64,000 nt of DNA from Bacteroides rodentium JCM 16496. Lineage in GTDB: Bacteria; Bacteroidota; Bacteroidia; Bacteroidales; Bacteroidaceae. Below the pieces are notes generated by a model. That model was not told the origin of the DNA and made no database searches. It saw nothing but the letters and a program-made list of their open reading frames with translations. Within the stretch, counting starts at the first letter, position 1. Each line of letters begins with the position of its first letter. Made by a program: the position numbers and the translations under genes. The stretch is from assembly GCF_000614125.1 (NCBI RefSeq), contig NZ_BAKJ01000006.1:1-64000 (forward strand), read 5' to 3'. Of this stretch, positions 19,792-28,769 are shown in pieces.

Positions 19792-19917
19792 GATGGCTTT
19801 CTCTTTATTATATCGGCTGCAAAGGTACGGATATTTGGAAGATTTGAAGAATAAGGGAAATAATTCCTAACTTTGCAGGAAGAAAGTAGGAAAAGACAAA
19901 CTAAAAGATAAGTTACT

Positions 19918-21050
19918 ATGAAGATAGGAGATAAAGTCCGTTTCCTCAGCGAAGTGGGGGGCGGCACAGTGACCGGATTTCAAGGGAAAAACATCGTGTT
20001 GGTGGAAGATGCCGACGGTTTTGATATACCGATGCCTATAAACGAATGTGTGGTGATAGAGACCGATGATTATAATATCCCCACTCCGGCAGCGAAGCTG
20101 CCGCCAAGAAGCGAAGAGAAGAGGAGCGGCAAGCACCTATTGAATCTGCCGCAGCAAGAACATCTGCCGCAGCCGCTCCAAATGTTTCCGAACCCCGACC
20201 GGGCCGTTTGGAGAAACCGCAGATATCCGTCTATCGCCAGCCTGAGATGAAAGGCGGGGATATCCTGAATGTTTTTCTGGCTTTTGTCCCGGAGGATATC
20301 AAGGCTGTCAGCACTACACCTTTTGAGGCATATTTGGTGAACGACAGTAACTATTATATGTATTACACCTATTCGAGTGCCGAAGGAAAGTCCTGGACAG
20401 TCCGTTCGCACGGCGTGATAGAGCCGAATACGAAACTTCTGCTGGAGGAGTTCGAAAAGTCCGAATTGAACGACCGCGAGCGTGTGATGGTGCAGCTGGT
20501 GGCATTCAAGGATAACCGCTCGTTTGCCATGAAACCGGCTGTCAATGTGGAACTCCGCATAGATATGGTGAAGTTCTATAAACTGCATACCTTCCAGCAG
20601 ACTGATTTCTTTGAAACACCTGCCTTGATGTATGATATTGTCCGGAATGACCAGCCAGCCAAGCAGGTGTATGTTTCGGCAGAAGAACTGAAGGAGGCCT
20701 TGATACAGAAAAAAACGGCAGATACTCCGTCCAAACCGCAGACGGTCATCAAGCGTGGCGGCAAGAATGGGATTGTCGAGATTGACCTGCATATCGGCGA
20801 GTTGCTGGACGACACCCGCGGCATGAGCAACAGCGAAATATTGAATTATCAGCTGGACAAGTTCCGTGAAGTGATGGAACAGTACAAGAACAAGCGTGAA
20901 CAGCGTATTGTCTTTATTCACGGAAAGGGGGATGGCGTGCTTCGTAAAGCGCTGTTGGATGAACTGAAACGTAAATATTCCAATTGCCGCCATCAGGATG
21001 CTTCGTTCCAGGAGTATGGGTTTGGGGCGACGATGGTGACGATAAAATAG
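19918..21050 (+). CDS. DUF2027 protein with C-terminal Smr domain (frame broken)
   Basis: This Bacteroidetes-specific protein has an N-terminal DUF2027 beta domain ([20 protein letters not shown]), an Ala/Lys/Arg-rich linker, a middle beta domain ([21 protein letters not shown]) and a C-terminal Smr domain. In the last, [17 protein letters not shown] and [17 protein letters not shown] are the Smr motifs 1 and 2. Smr domains nick or bind branched DNA or cleave mRNA on colliding ribosomes (family knowledge); the job in this architecture is unknown. The frame breaks in the linker at 20097, where GG is read as G; restored length is 377 residues. The gene is divergent from queA and convergent with the FHA island. 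Confidence 0.85.
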
Positions 21051-21052
21051 GG

Positions 21053-21108
21053 CAATCGTGCCGGGAATAAACAAATCATTTTACATTCGTTTGTTCCCGG
21101 CATAATTG
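21053..21108. terminator. Bidirectional terminator between the Smr gene and the FHA island
   Basis: CAAT-n2-TGCCGGGAA (21053-21067) pairs with TTCCCGGCA-n2-ATTG (21094-21108), with AAACAAA/TTTGTT able to extend the stem inward. T-rich tracts follow on the plus side. It separates two converging genes. Confidence 0.65.
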
Positions 21109-21119
21109 TTTCCTGATTT

Positions 21120-21845
21120 TTAAAAAGCCGATGCCATTGCCATCAATATTATGACAAAAAGGATGGAGAGGAATACATTCACTAAAAATATGCCTATACC
21201 CCATTTTTTCCAACTGTCTTGAACTGTTATGTAATGTTCCGGATTACGCCACTGCTTATTTTGCCAAGCCCATTTGGATCCCATGATTCCGAATATAAGG
21301 TTGGTGATAGGGAAGAGCCAGCCGAAAAAGATTGATATAAGAAAAAGCCACCACATGCCGTTGGCGAACCCCCACAGTGGATAAAGGAAGAAAGCTCCCC
21401 AATTAAATCGGGTAATTTCTACTTCTATATTTACATTATTGTCATTGTTGGTATATGCTTTTTGCTCATTTAAGATAGGAGGAGTATATGCTGCTTGTGA
21501 TTGATAGGTTGGATTTATTATGGTTTTACTTTTTACATTAGGATTGTATCCCTCATTGAATTGAGTGGAATGCCTTTTCTCCTGTGGAAAAAATATCTCA
21601 ATCTTTTCCCATGCCAATGGGTATTTTCCTGCCAGTAAAATGGCATCACCGTAATTGATAATCGTAGATTGGTGATGTATCTGCATGTTGTTGATAAGGG
21701 TACCATTTGTACTGGTATCTTTAAATATAAGCTGATTCCCGTTTGAATAAATCACGGCATGAGCATTGCTTACATGAACGCAATTCTGATTATATAGAAT
21801 GTCACTATTCGGTGCCCTGCCTATCGTCACTTCCCTTTGTATCAT
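21120..21845 (-). CDS. FHA-domain membrane protein, last gene of the phosphosignalling island
   Basis: A cytoplasmic FHA domain (residues 1-90; TIGRAPNSDILY, VSNAHAVIY, DTSTNGTLINN: the Arg, Ser, His and Asn-Gly of the pThr pocket) is followed by a linker and 2-3 TM helices. The membrane part (FNWGAFFLYPLWGFANGMWW) looks like the DUF2628-type small integral domain. I chose the ATG at 21845 because it starts exactly at the FHA fold, 10 nt after the upstream stop; the open frame goes further up to 21938 but only inside the neighbouring gene. The linker has KTIINPT (Thr about 108), similar to the KTVVP motif of two other FHA proteins here. It probably binds a phosphoprotein made by the island kinases. 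Confidence 0.82.
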   Translation of the reverse strand: MIQREVTIGRAPNSDILYNQNCVHVSNAHAVIYSNGNQLIFKDTSTNGTLINNMQIHHQSTIINYGDAILLAGKYPLAWEKIEIFFPQEKRHSTQFNEGYNPNVKSKTIINPTYQSQAAYTPPILNEQKAYTNNDNNVNIEVEITRFNWGAFFLYPLWGFANGMWWLFLISIFFGWLFPITNLIFGIMGSKWAWQNKQWRNPEHYITVQDSWKKWGIGIFLVNVFLSILFVIILMAMASAF

Positions 21846-21855
21846 TTTTTTGCGG

Positions 21856-23105
21856 CTATTTAATTCTGAATGGTATAATAGTTTTTCCGATGGGGTCATA
21901 AATAGCATATAATCCTTTATCGGGAATGCTGTATTCAAATCTGGTAGTCTTGTTTACACTTGTCTGTACGAGGCGTGGTTGAATATTTGTTTTTACAATA
22001 TCCTCAAATGTGAATCCAAGAAAGCTTTTCTTCTTTTTCTTGTCTGTGTATTTCTTTACTTTTACTATTTCTAAAGACATATTTTGAACATTGTCCGCGA
22101 ATCGTGTTTCAATAGTAATTTCGTTGACTGGCTGTTCCTTTTCCAATACAACAAGGCATGTGTCTTCAGATAAAGTGATGTACGAGCCTTCTTCTGTTGC
22201 TTTCAGTATATTTGTCTGTTGACGATTTACAACAAGTTCTCCTTCTCTTAATAAAATGTCAAACAATGGTTTGAATTTAGGATTCACTTCCTTTCTATAT
22301 TCTTCTATATCTGCCAGTTTCACACTTTGAGTATTTCCGTTCTCGGTTTGTAAGAGAAGGAAATTGTCTGTGGGTATATCACTGAAGTTCTGTTCTATGA
22401 TAATCCCTTTCAGTGAACCTTTGTTTTCTTTTAGCTGGATGATGTCTAACAATTCGCTTTGTTCAAATAAATCTTGATTCGGATTGATTTTGCGCATGGA
22501 GTATTTTACCACCTTACTGGTTTCAAATACTTCAACCACGCCGTTGTCACGGAACAGGCTTAATGTCTTTCCCGGCACTTCTTCTACATATTGTCCTTCA
22601 TATTCCTGCCCGTTTTCAAGCTTATAGATGCGATTAATCCAGTGAGGGCTGTCTTTCCTCGTATATCGGCTTTGACTACAGCTATAGTGTCCCAATTAAG
22701 AGAGTATGAACTGTTGTTCATGTCTAAATATTTGATTTTAGCTCCTTTCTCAAGAATACGGACACGATTGATAGTATTTTTATCGGTCACAATGTCACTC
22801 AGTGTTAATATACGGTTGTCTCCAATGCCAATAAAAGCATCGTTTTCTTCTGCCCATTTTATCCAGGTCGGTGATAAATGCTTGATATTGATATCGTGGT
22901 CAACGATAGACTTCGTGTCTTTTCCAGGCATGAAAATAATGGCTTGCTCGGCAGTAAAAGAAAAGTTTTTGCCGGGACGTTGCATTGAAATATAGCCACA
23001 TAATTCAGAACCATTTTTCAAAAATATTTTTTGTACAATAGTAGAGTTTACCTCTAATGCAACCAGCATCAGCGATACGAACATAAGTAATTGTTTTAGT
23101 TTCAT
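21856..23105 (-). CDS. Exported protein of unknown function in the FHA/kinase island (frame broken)
   Basis: I do not recognise this family. The protein starts with a signal peptide (MKLKQLLMFVSLMLVALEVNS) and then shows repeated beta-rich units with the phrase KNGSELCGYI / ENGQEYEGQYVEEVPGKTL / LKENKGSLKGIIIEQ, reading as three or more copies of a small SH3-like or 'x-G-x-G-Y/I-V' fold. A basic stretch KKYTDKKKKKSFLGF lies near the C-terminus. The reading frame is split at 22632, where GG (plus strand) is read as G; restoring it gives 416 residues with a smooth join (TALTGLIRIYKLENGQEYEG). It precedes the FHA gene by 10 nt. An exported partner acting outside the inner membrane is my inference. 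Confidence 0.65.
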
Positions 23106-23198
23106 ATGAATGGTATTTATACTAAGAAAATCTATCTTGATATGATAACCGGGGTTTGTAAAAGGAGACCGGGGCAGCACTATAATTGTTGCTGGCTG

Positions 23199-23234
23199 GC
23201 TCTTCCAACAATGGGTTTTCATTGCTGGAAGAGC
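23199..23234. repeat. 15-bp inverted repeat in the gap after the island lipoprotein gene
   Basis: GCTCTTCCAACAATG (23199-23213) pairs with CATTGCTGGAAGAGC (23220-23234) with one mismatch and a 6-nt loop. It lies in the 184-nt gap 23106-23289, the only sizeable gap inside the island. It may end the upstream part of the transcript or attenuate it; there is no clean U-tract on either strand. Confidence 0.5.
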
Positions 23235-23289
23235 TATTGCAGGATGATAGAAATATCCCACTATAATGGAGATTTCTATTCATGCAATT

Positions 23290-24285
23290 TTATTTCAGAA
23301 GATTTTTTAGCTGTATTCTTTGTTTTTTATCAAAATGATTTTTAGTGAATTGAGTGCTTATAATAGACTTTGGAGCTATATTGGATTTGGTGCGTGTATT
23401 GACTAGTTCGCAACCATATTCTATTTTTCCTTTGTCATCGTTGAGGTCTAAATAAAATAAATATTCTTCACCGGCTTTGGCACTTATTACTATGGGGGCT
23501 GTTAAAACTGTATTGCCAGTTTCCGTTCCATAAACAAACCTAAACCCGACATTGTTCATAGGAAAAATGAAATAGTAGTCATAATCGTTGACAAATTCAG
23601 CGTATGATTTGCCTAACCACCAATCATAGGAACCGTTGTTGTTCTGTATAGACGATTCATAATTTCCATTATTATCAAATGTGATGTGGTCACTGCTTCT
23701 ATTCATTTCAAGACCATATAGTTCTATACCTGTATAAGCATCCATGTGCATGAAGGCGGCACAAATCAGTGCACCGGCAGGAGTGATATTCATTACAATG
23801 TCTTCGCTGGATTCACCTCTGATTGTGAATTTTGAACTTGTACATCCTAAAATCTTATAATGTAATCCGATAAGACCGGCATCTGTTATTGTGGTTTCTG
23901 AGAGATTAGTATGTTCACTTAAAATCCAATATTCTGTCCCGACATTAATTCCATCATATTCTACGACATCCGAAATTGCTACAGCTGTGTAATCGCCGTT
24001 AGGGAGATTTTTTGTAGAATTCATCAGAGAGGTGTAATTAGCAAAATATTGGGTTTCCTCTTCAACTAATATTCCTTTGGAATTATATATCAGCAAACGA
24101 ATCCTTAATTTATGATCATTACTGAAAGACTCTAATTCGCCGTCATTTATTTCGTATGTGAAGGGAGCAATGACACCTGCGGGATTTATTTTGAAATTTG
24201 TTCCTTGACCGATTGTTATATCATCATTAGTACAAGATGTAAGTCCCGCAATAAGGGCGAACACCATAAATATATATTTTTTCAT
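23290..24285 (-). CDS. Lipoprotein of unknown function (possible fimbrillin-like fold)
   Basis: The 331-residue protein begins with MKKYIFMVFALIAGLTSCTND, a lipoprotein signal with lipobox LTSC. An acidic residue follows soon after the Cys (CTNDD), which in Bacteroides often favours export to the cell surface. The body is beta-rich with short sequence blocks reminiscent of the FimB/Mfa2 and fimbrillin-like sandwich (LRIRLLIYNSKGILVEEETQYF; LPNGDYTAVAISDVVEYDG), as in Mfa2-type anchors, but identity cannot be settled by eye. It is the outermost candidate of the island and could bring a surface cue to the kinases. The frame is intact; it is followed by the gap with a hairpin. Confidence 0.6.
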   Translation of the reverse strand: MKKYIFMVFALIAGLTSCTNDDITIGQGTNFKINPAGVIAPFTYEINDGELESFSNDHKLRIRLLIYNSKGILVEEETQYFANYTSLMNSTKNLPNGDYTAVAISDVVEYDGINVGTEYWILSEHTNLSETTITDAGLIGLHYKILGCTSSKFTIRGESSEDIVMNITPAGALICAAFMHMDAYTGIELYGLEMNRSSDHITFDNNGNYESSIQNNNGSYDWWLGKSYAEFVNDYDYYFIFPMNNVGFRFVYGTETGNTVLTAPIVISAKAGEEYLFYLDLNDDKGKIEYGCELVNTRTKSNIAPKSIISTQFTKNHFDKKQRIQLKNLLK

Positions 24286-24319
24286 ATCAATATTTTTTTA
24301 TTAATGTTTATCTCTTGAT

Positions 24320-24970
24320 TTATTTGTTCAGGCTGAACATCCAGCCGACAGCCACCGTTACAGTGCTTACTTTTCCGTTGAAATTTCCTGCCAATTCGCT
24401 CATCCCAAGGTTGTAGCGTGCGCTTGCGGTAAACCCGCTTTTATGTTTGTAGCCAACCCCGGCTGTAATCATGCAGTCAAATCCTTTCAGCTCTCCTGTG
24501 GCTATTGTCAATTTATTGGTTTTGATTTCATCGGGCGAACTGCTTAAAGAACCGACAATGGTGGGACCTACTTCAATGCTGAGTGAGGGCATCGGGTAAT
24601 ACTGGAGTAAGACGGGGACTTCAAAGTAGCTTAATTTCAAGTCTTCTATATCCGTCTTGATAGTGCGTTGTGAATACATGGCTTCTACCTGAATACCAAA
24701 TAGGCCGGTACCACCGGGGCTTTTGGAAGTACGGCGGCCAAAATGGACATTGGCGGCGAGTCCACCTTGATAACCGAGTCCGCTTTTGGGATTCAAGCCA
24801 AAACCTTCATCTAATCCACTCATGGAAGAGAAATTGACTCCTGCTTTAGCACCTAAATAAATTTTATAAGAAGAGTCTACAATATTGGTTTGCAGAATTT
24901 CTTCTTCCTCTTGTGCCATAAGATTGGCTGCAAATGCAGTCATAACCAAGAAAAATAAAAACTTTTTCAT
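24320..24970 (-). CDS. Outer-membrane beta-barrel protein (PorT-like)
   Basis: The 216-residue protein has a cleavable signal (MKKFLFFLVMTAFAANLMAQ) and an alternating hydrophobic pattern typical of an eight-stranded OMP_b-brl barrel: KIYLGAKAGVNFSSM, YQGGLAANVHFG, FGIQVEAMYSQR, YFEVPVLLQYYP, IEVGPTIVGSL and the terminal strand STVTVAVGWMFSLNK. Such small barrels are common in Bacteroidetes and mostly without assigned function. It sits 34 nt upstream of the lipoprotein and 16 nt downstream of the WG-repeat gene, so it belongs to the island transcript and offers an outer-membrane element for the system. The frame is intact. Confidence 0.78.
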   Translation of the reverse strand: MKKFLFFLVMTAFAANLMAQEEEEILQTNIVDSSYKIYLGAKAGVNFSSMSGLDEGFGLNPKSGLGYQGGLAANVHFGRRTSKSPGGTGLFGIQVEAMYSQRTIKTDIEDLKLSYFEVPVLLQYYPMPSLSIEVGPTIVGSLSSSPDEIKTNKLTIATGELKGFDCMITAGVGYKHKSGFTASARYNLGMSELAGNFNGKVSTVTVAVGWMFSLNK

Positions 24971-24986
24971 TATTACAAATTTTAAA

Positions 24987-26522
24987 TTAAATAAATGGTT
25001 TCACTTTAATCACTTTATTTTGTTTTAAACCGGTAGATGTCTCTGCCGTAATTTCCAGCTGCTTGCGCTCTTTTATCGCTTCACTGACAGTCGTTACCTT
25101 TGCACTGCTTCCGGGAGTAATGGACAAATTTCTCGTTTCGCTTATTATTCCTGCTCCTTTCAGAGTAAGCGTTATGTTCAGAACTTCAGTTGACCTGTTT
25201 TCCACCATGGCATATATTTCCACCTGATTCGATTTGTCTGCCCTTACATAACCGTCTTCGTCCATTTTGAAATTTGCGCTGACAATAGGTCCGGATAAAA
25301 CGGGCGGAAGGGAAGCTATGTATTCGAAAGTTATATGTTGCTCGTCTTTCCACAATTGAAGTCCGTCTGCCATCAGCCCAAAATGAAAAGTTTTATTCTT
25401 CTCCTTTCCTTGGGGGGATGGAGTGATGTTATGAATCAACCTATTTGATGTAGTCACATAATTTTCAGACTTAGGCATTCCATTTTCTTCGTCTATATGC
25501 AAAGTAATTTGTTTGCCTATATATGCAGAAGGTAAATATATTGTGTAAGTGATTTCATCGGATTTCCCGTTCTTCACTTTTACGATATTGGTGCTAAGCT
25601 GTCCGCTGTAAGTTCCTGATTCTAATTTGAGAATACCGTATTTTCCGTCTTTTTTAACTCTCGCATATCCTCCTTTGAATGGAGATACTTCTTCGAATTG
25701 TACGGGTGTTACAATGCCGTTATGGTTAGCAAAACCATACTTGCCTTGTTCACTGATGATATTGATTTCATCTTTTTGAGCCGAACTGCTTTTCATGTTT
25801 TCAAGGACAATGGACTTACGATATTCGTAGTTCTTTATTTTTGTGCCCGAATATTTGGCTTCGCGGAGTATGCGTCCATTCTTATTGATGATGCAACGTT
25901 TTACCCCCACCATGCTGGCCTTGCCTTGTACATAGGCTTCACCCTTTTCATTAAAGGATGTTCCGGTCAATAATACATAACCTTGACTTTCTAATTCTGT
26001 GGTGAGTTCGCTGCCGTCATTTTTCAGATATGCCACCTCTTCTTCGTTCTTATGTATGCACGCTAAGCCCATATAAAAAGGATATGCTTTTGCATATTGG
26101 CATCCAATGGCGAGATTACCGTTAGGTTGCAGATAACCGTATTTGTTATTGTCATCACATACGGCCAATTTCCCATCGGAGAAAAACAGGTACTTATCCA
26201 CGAAATAATTGTTGTTTATTCTGGTAAACTCTCCATTATGCTCTTTTATGATTCCTTTCACTTGATATTTGTCCGTATTGTAGTCCAAAGCCAATGCTAA
26301 ATGTTCATGGAAAGGGGTAATGGTATCGCAGATAACCGGAATCAATATCTTCCCGGTAATATCAGTCAATCCAACTTTCCCCTGTTCCTTGATTTTGTAA
26401 AATCCGTCGCAGCACTCCTCCAACGATTCATACGTTGGAGGAGCAGACCATGTAACGGTTTGGGCATAGGTTGAATTACATAAAATACACAGCCAGAATA
26501 TTATGTATAGTTGTTTCAGCAT
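24987..26522 (-). CDS. Exported WG-repeat protein
   Basis: The 511-residue protein has a signal peptide (MLKQLYIIFWLCILCNSTYAQ) and repeated WG-type units of the form 'GKVGLTDITGKILIP', 'NKYGYLQPNGNLAI', 'GKYGFANHNGIVTPVQFEEVSPFKGGYARV' and 'GKYGILKLESG'. These beta-repeats usually mediate protein or cell-wall binding (family knowledge). The C-terminal third lacks WG units and looks like a beta-sandwich (YVRADKSNQVEIYAMVENRS; ITPGSSAKVTT). It follows the protease gene by 2 nt, so translation may be coupled. It would lie in the periplasm, where the protease domain of its neighbour also acts, and could be its substrate or sensor; that is inference. The frame is intact. Confidence 0.8.
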   Translation of the reverse strand: MLKQLYIIFWLCILCNSTYAQTVTWSAPPTYESLEECCDGFYKIKEQGKVGLTDITGKILIPVICDTITPFHEHLALALDYNTDKYQVKGIIKEHNGEFTRINNNYFVDKYLFFSDGKLAVCDDNNKYGYLQPNGNLAIGCQYAKAYPFYMGLACIHKNEEEVAYLKNDGSELTTELESQGYVLLTGTSFNEKGEAYVQGKASMVGVKRCIINKNGRILREAKYSGTKIKNYEYRKSIVLENMKSSSAQKDEINIISEQGKYGFANHNGIVTPVQFEEVSPFKGGYARVKKDGKYGILKLESGTYSGQLSTNIVKVKNGKSDEITYTIYLPSAYIGKQITLHIDEENGMPKSENYVTTSNRLIHNITPSPQGKEKNKTFHFGLMADGLQLWKDEQHITFEYIASLPPVLSGPIVSANFKMDEDGYVRADKSNQVEIYAMVENRSTEVLNITLTLKGAGIISETRNLSITPGSSAKVTTVSEAIKERKQLEITAETSTGLKQNKVIKVKPFI

Positions 26523-26524
26523 AC

Positions 26525-28165
26525 TTATTGATTTTCTGTTCTTTCATACAATTCTTTGGCATATTTTGCCAATACACCCATAGACATCGTTGTGTATCTG
26601 ATGGATTTATTGACGATACCCACTAAACGTCCTTTTTTATCTAATATCGGCGATCCGCTTGCGCCTCCAAAGACTTCTCCCTGTAAGTCAAATTCGTATT
26701 TACCAGGAGTTTTGCTGATTTTCACTTCATTCAGTCTGGGTATCAATCCTCCATCTGTATTATTTAGGTTTAAACTAATGCCTAAAGGATAACCGATGTA
26801 ATAGTAATTTTCTTCCAAAGGACTTATTTTCTTTGCATCTGTCACAGCATTAGATATACTTATTATATTCTTTACAGTATTTGGGGTTTGTTTGCTGTTC
26901 AATTGTAAAATGGCCAAATCAATTTTTTCATCTTCTGATTCGGCTAAAACTGTACAACGCTCAAATTCATCTATAGAATTGTAATTGTGGTTAGCATAGC
27001 CTACCGCTATGTAGTCATGGACTCCGGTAATTTCAATGGGAGAGTTTATAAAACGTTTTATCCAAGCATTGAGCTTGGTTAAATCGACTCCCTTTTCTAG
27101 TAAATAGTAGATGCATACGGTTACATAATTTTGCTGGGAAACCAGTTGCTCAAGGTCTCCATTAGTACGGAGTTGGTTAAGAGGCAATAGTCGTTCTCTC
27201 AAAGCCGCCATATATTGTGATATGGCATCTTTATCTTCACTTGCCATATAGAACCAAGGACAGGCAACATGCCTATTTGTCAGCATCTTTCCGTCTTTAG
27301 AGATGAAAAATGCAGTACCTTCGTAACCCATTGGATTAGCAGGACTTTCTTGTAAGGTTTGATAGACTATTTCCGGCTCAATTATTCCCCATTCTCCGGT
27401 TTTCTTTTTGCCAAAAGAGTAACTTTCCGGATAAGGTATGTCTATTCCGTAATCTTTGAGTCCTTGTATAAAAGGATCGTCAGTCAATTTTGCAACGTAA
27501 TGATAATAACCATGTACATAGGTTGTTGCTTGTATATAGTCTTTGGGCTTTCCTCCACCGGAAAATGAGTCCATAAAATATTTTCCTCCGAATATCACTC
27601 CAATTACTATTGCAGCTACGGCTGCTGCTTTCAGAATCTTATCCCAAGGTCTTGGAGGAATAAACCTTTTTACATCCACAGGTATCCCTCCACAAGCTAT
27701 GGCATCATTCCGTTTTATTTTGACATTCTGTCCGTGGACAATTTTAGTTCCATTTACCGTAGTTCCGTTTTTACTGTGGTCTTGGATATAAGCTTTTCCA
27801 TCCTTCCCGATTTTCAGAGTTGCATGAAAACGGCTGGCTGTATTTCCCGAAATCTGTATTTCGTTACGGAAGTTGGTGCCAATGCCATAAAGAGCCTTGA
27901 AGTTGCTGTTGTTTTCCTGCATCGGTATTTGGTTCCACATCAGTTCCATGTCTGCGAAGCGGATAGCATCTCCTCGGCGTATGGATACGGATGTCCCCGG
28001 TTTGATAGGCTTATTCATCAAGAATGTACCATTCCGGCTGTTTTTGTCCTCTAGCAAAATGTCACCATTATTTAATATTGTCATTTCTGCATGGAGTGAA
28101 CTGACTTTGTCGCTTTGCAATACTATATCGCATGAAGCGTCTCTTCCTATTTTAAGTAGTCTCAT
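26525..28165 (-). CDS. Transmembrane tandem-FHA / trypsin-like serine protease
   Basis: The 546-residue protein has two N-terminal FHA domains (about 1-80, KIGRDASCDIVL, SSLHAEM, SRNGTFLMN; and 90-165, YGIGTNFRNEIQI, ASRFHATL, SKNGTTVNG). A TM helix follows at about 178-198 (AAAVAAIVIGVIFGGKYF), then a long S1-type protease domain. A catalytic triad is visible: His299 (MLTNRHVACPW), Asp416 (IDLAILQLN) and Ser505 (GGASGSPILDKKGRLVGIVN). With the FHA part inside, the protease faces the periplasm. This gives a direct route from cytoplasmic phospho-Thr binding to periplasmic proteolysis. About 100 extra residues sit between His and Asp compared with DegP-like proteases. The gene lies 2 nt upstream of the WG-repeat gene. 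The domain order is seen; the signalling route is inferred. Confidence 0.87.
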   Translation of the reverse strand: MRLLKIGRDASCDIVLQSDKVSSLHAEMTILNNGDILLEDKNSRNGTFLMNKPIKPGTSVSIRRGDAIRFADMELMWNQIPMQENNSNFKALYGIGTNFRNEIQISGNTASRFHATLKIGKDGKAYIQDHSKNGTTVNGTKIVHGQNVKIKRNDAIACGGIPVDVKRFIPPRPWDKILKAAAVAAIVIGVIFGGKYFMDSFSGGGKPKDYIQATTYVHGYYHYVAKLTDDPFIQGLKDYGIDIPYPESYSFGKKKTGEWGIIEPEIVYQTLQESPANPMGYEGTAFFISKDGKMLTNRHVACPWFYMASEDKDAISQYMAALRERLLPLNQLRTNGDLEQLVSQQNYVTVCIYYLLEKGVDLTKLNAWIKRFINSPIEITGVHDYIAVGYANHNYNSIDEFERCTVLAESEDEKIDLAILQLNSKQTPNTVKNIISISNAVTDAKKISPLEENYYYIGYPLGISLNLNNTDGGLIPRLNEVKISKTPGKYEFDLQGEVFGGASGSPILDKKGRLVGIVNKSIRYTTMSMGVLAKYAKELYERTENQ

Positions 28166-28179
28166 GATATGAATGTTTT

Positions 28180-28755
28180 TTATCCAATGGGTCGGTTGTT
28201 TTTGTTTTTCGTTGAATCTTTAGGAACTACAGTCTTTTGTTCTTTCTCTGTTTTTTTGTCAACCTTGGGAGATTTTTTTTGAGGCGATTTAACCGAATCT
28301 GTCTTTTGTTTGTTATTCTTTATTTCTGTTGAATCTTTTTTGTTCTCTATATCTTTCTTTACGGTTGTGGTGTCTGTGGCAACCACTTCTTGATTGCAGT
28401 TTTGTGACTGATTGTCGGAAATATGCATATAACCGAAAATACCTCCGGCTATAAGCAATATTCCCACTGCTCCCATTATGCTATAGCGCATCATGGAGCT
28501 TGAAGCAGGAACTGCATTCCAATCCAACTTAGCTACATGGGCAAAAGAAATTATGTCTTTACGAGTAACGGGTACCGGTACATTTTGTGAGATTCGGATA
28601 CCGTTTACATAGGTGCCATTCCGGCTTTGGTCTACAATTGTAATTTTTCCCGAAGATGATATATTAAGGATGGCATGGCGTCTGCTGATTACATCTGTGC
28701 TATCGTTTATCACGATATCACAGCCTTGGTCTCTTCCTATGGATAGTGCTTTCAT
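28180..28755 (-). CDS. FHA protein with one TM helix and a Lys-rich tail
   Basis: The 191-residue protein has an N-terminal FHA domain (SIGRDQGCDIVINDSTD, ISRRHAILN, QSRNGTYVNG) with all pocket residues. One TM helix follows (about 90-112, SIMGAVGILLIAGGIFGYM), then a highly charged Lys/Ser/Thr-rich tail of about 75 residues that ends with QKTVVPKDSTKNKNNRPIG. A plain one-TM topology places the tail in the periplasm, although the positive-inside rule would prefer it inside. The KTVVP words also occur in the FHA protein at the head of the island. It lies 14 nt after the phosphatase gene and 14 nt before the FHA-protease gene. Likely a membrane-bound phosphopeptide reader. Confidence 0.82.
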   Translation of the reverse strand: MKALSIGRDQGCDIVINDSTDVISRRHAILNISSSGKITIVDQSRNGTYVNGIRISQNVPVPVTRKDIISFAHVAKLDWNAVPASSSMMRYSIMGAVGILLIAGGIFGYMHISDNQSQNCNQEVVATDTTTVKKDIENKKDSTEIKNNKQKTDSVKSPQKKSPKVDKKTEKEQKTVVPKDSTKNKNNRPIG

Positions 28756-28769
28756 AATGTATGTCCTTT

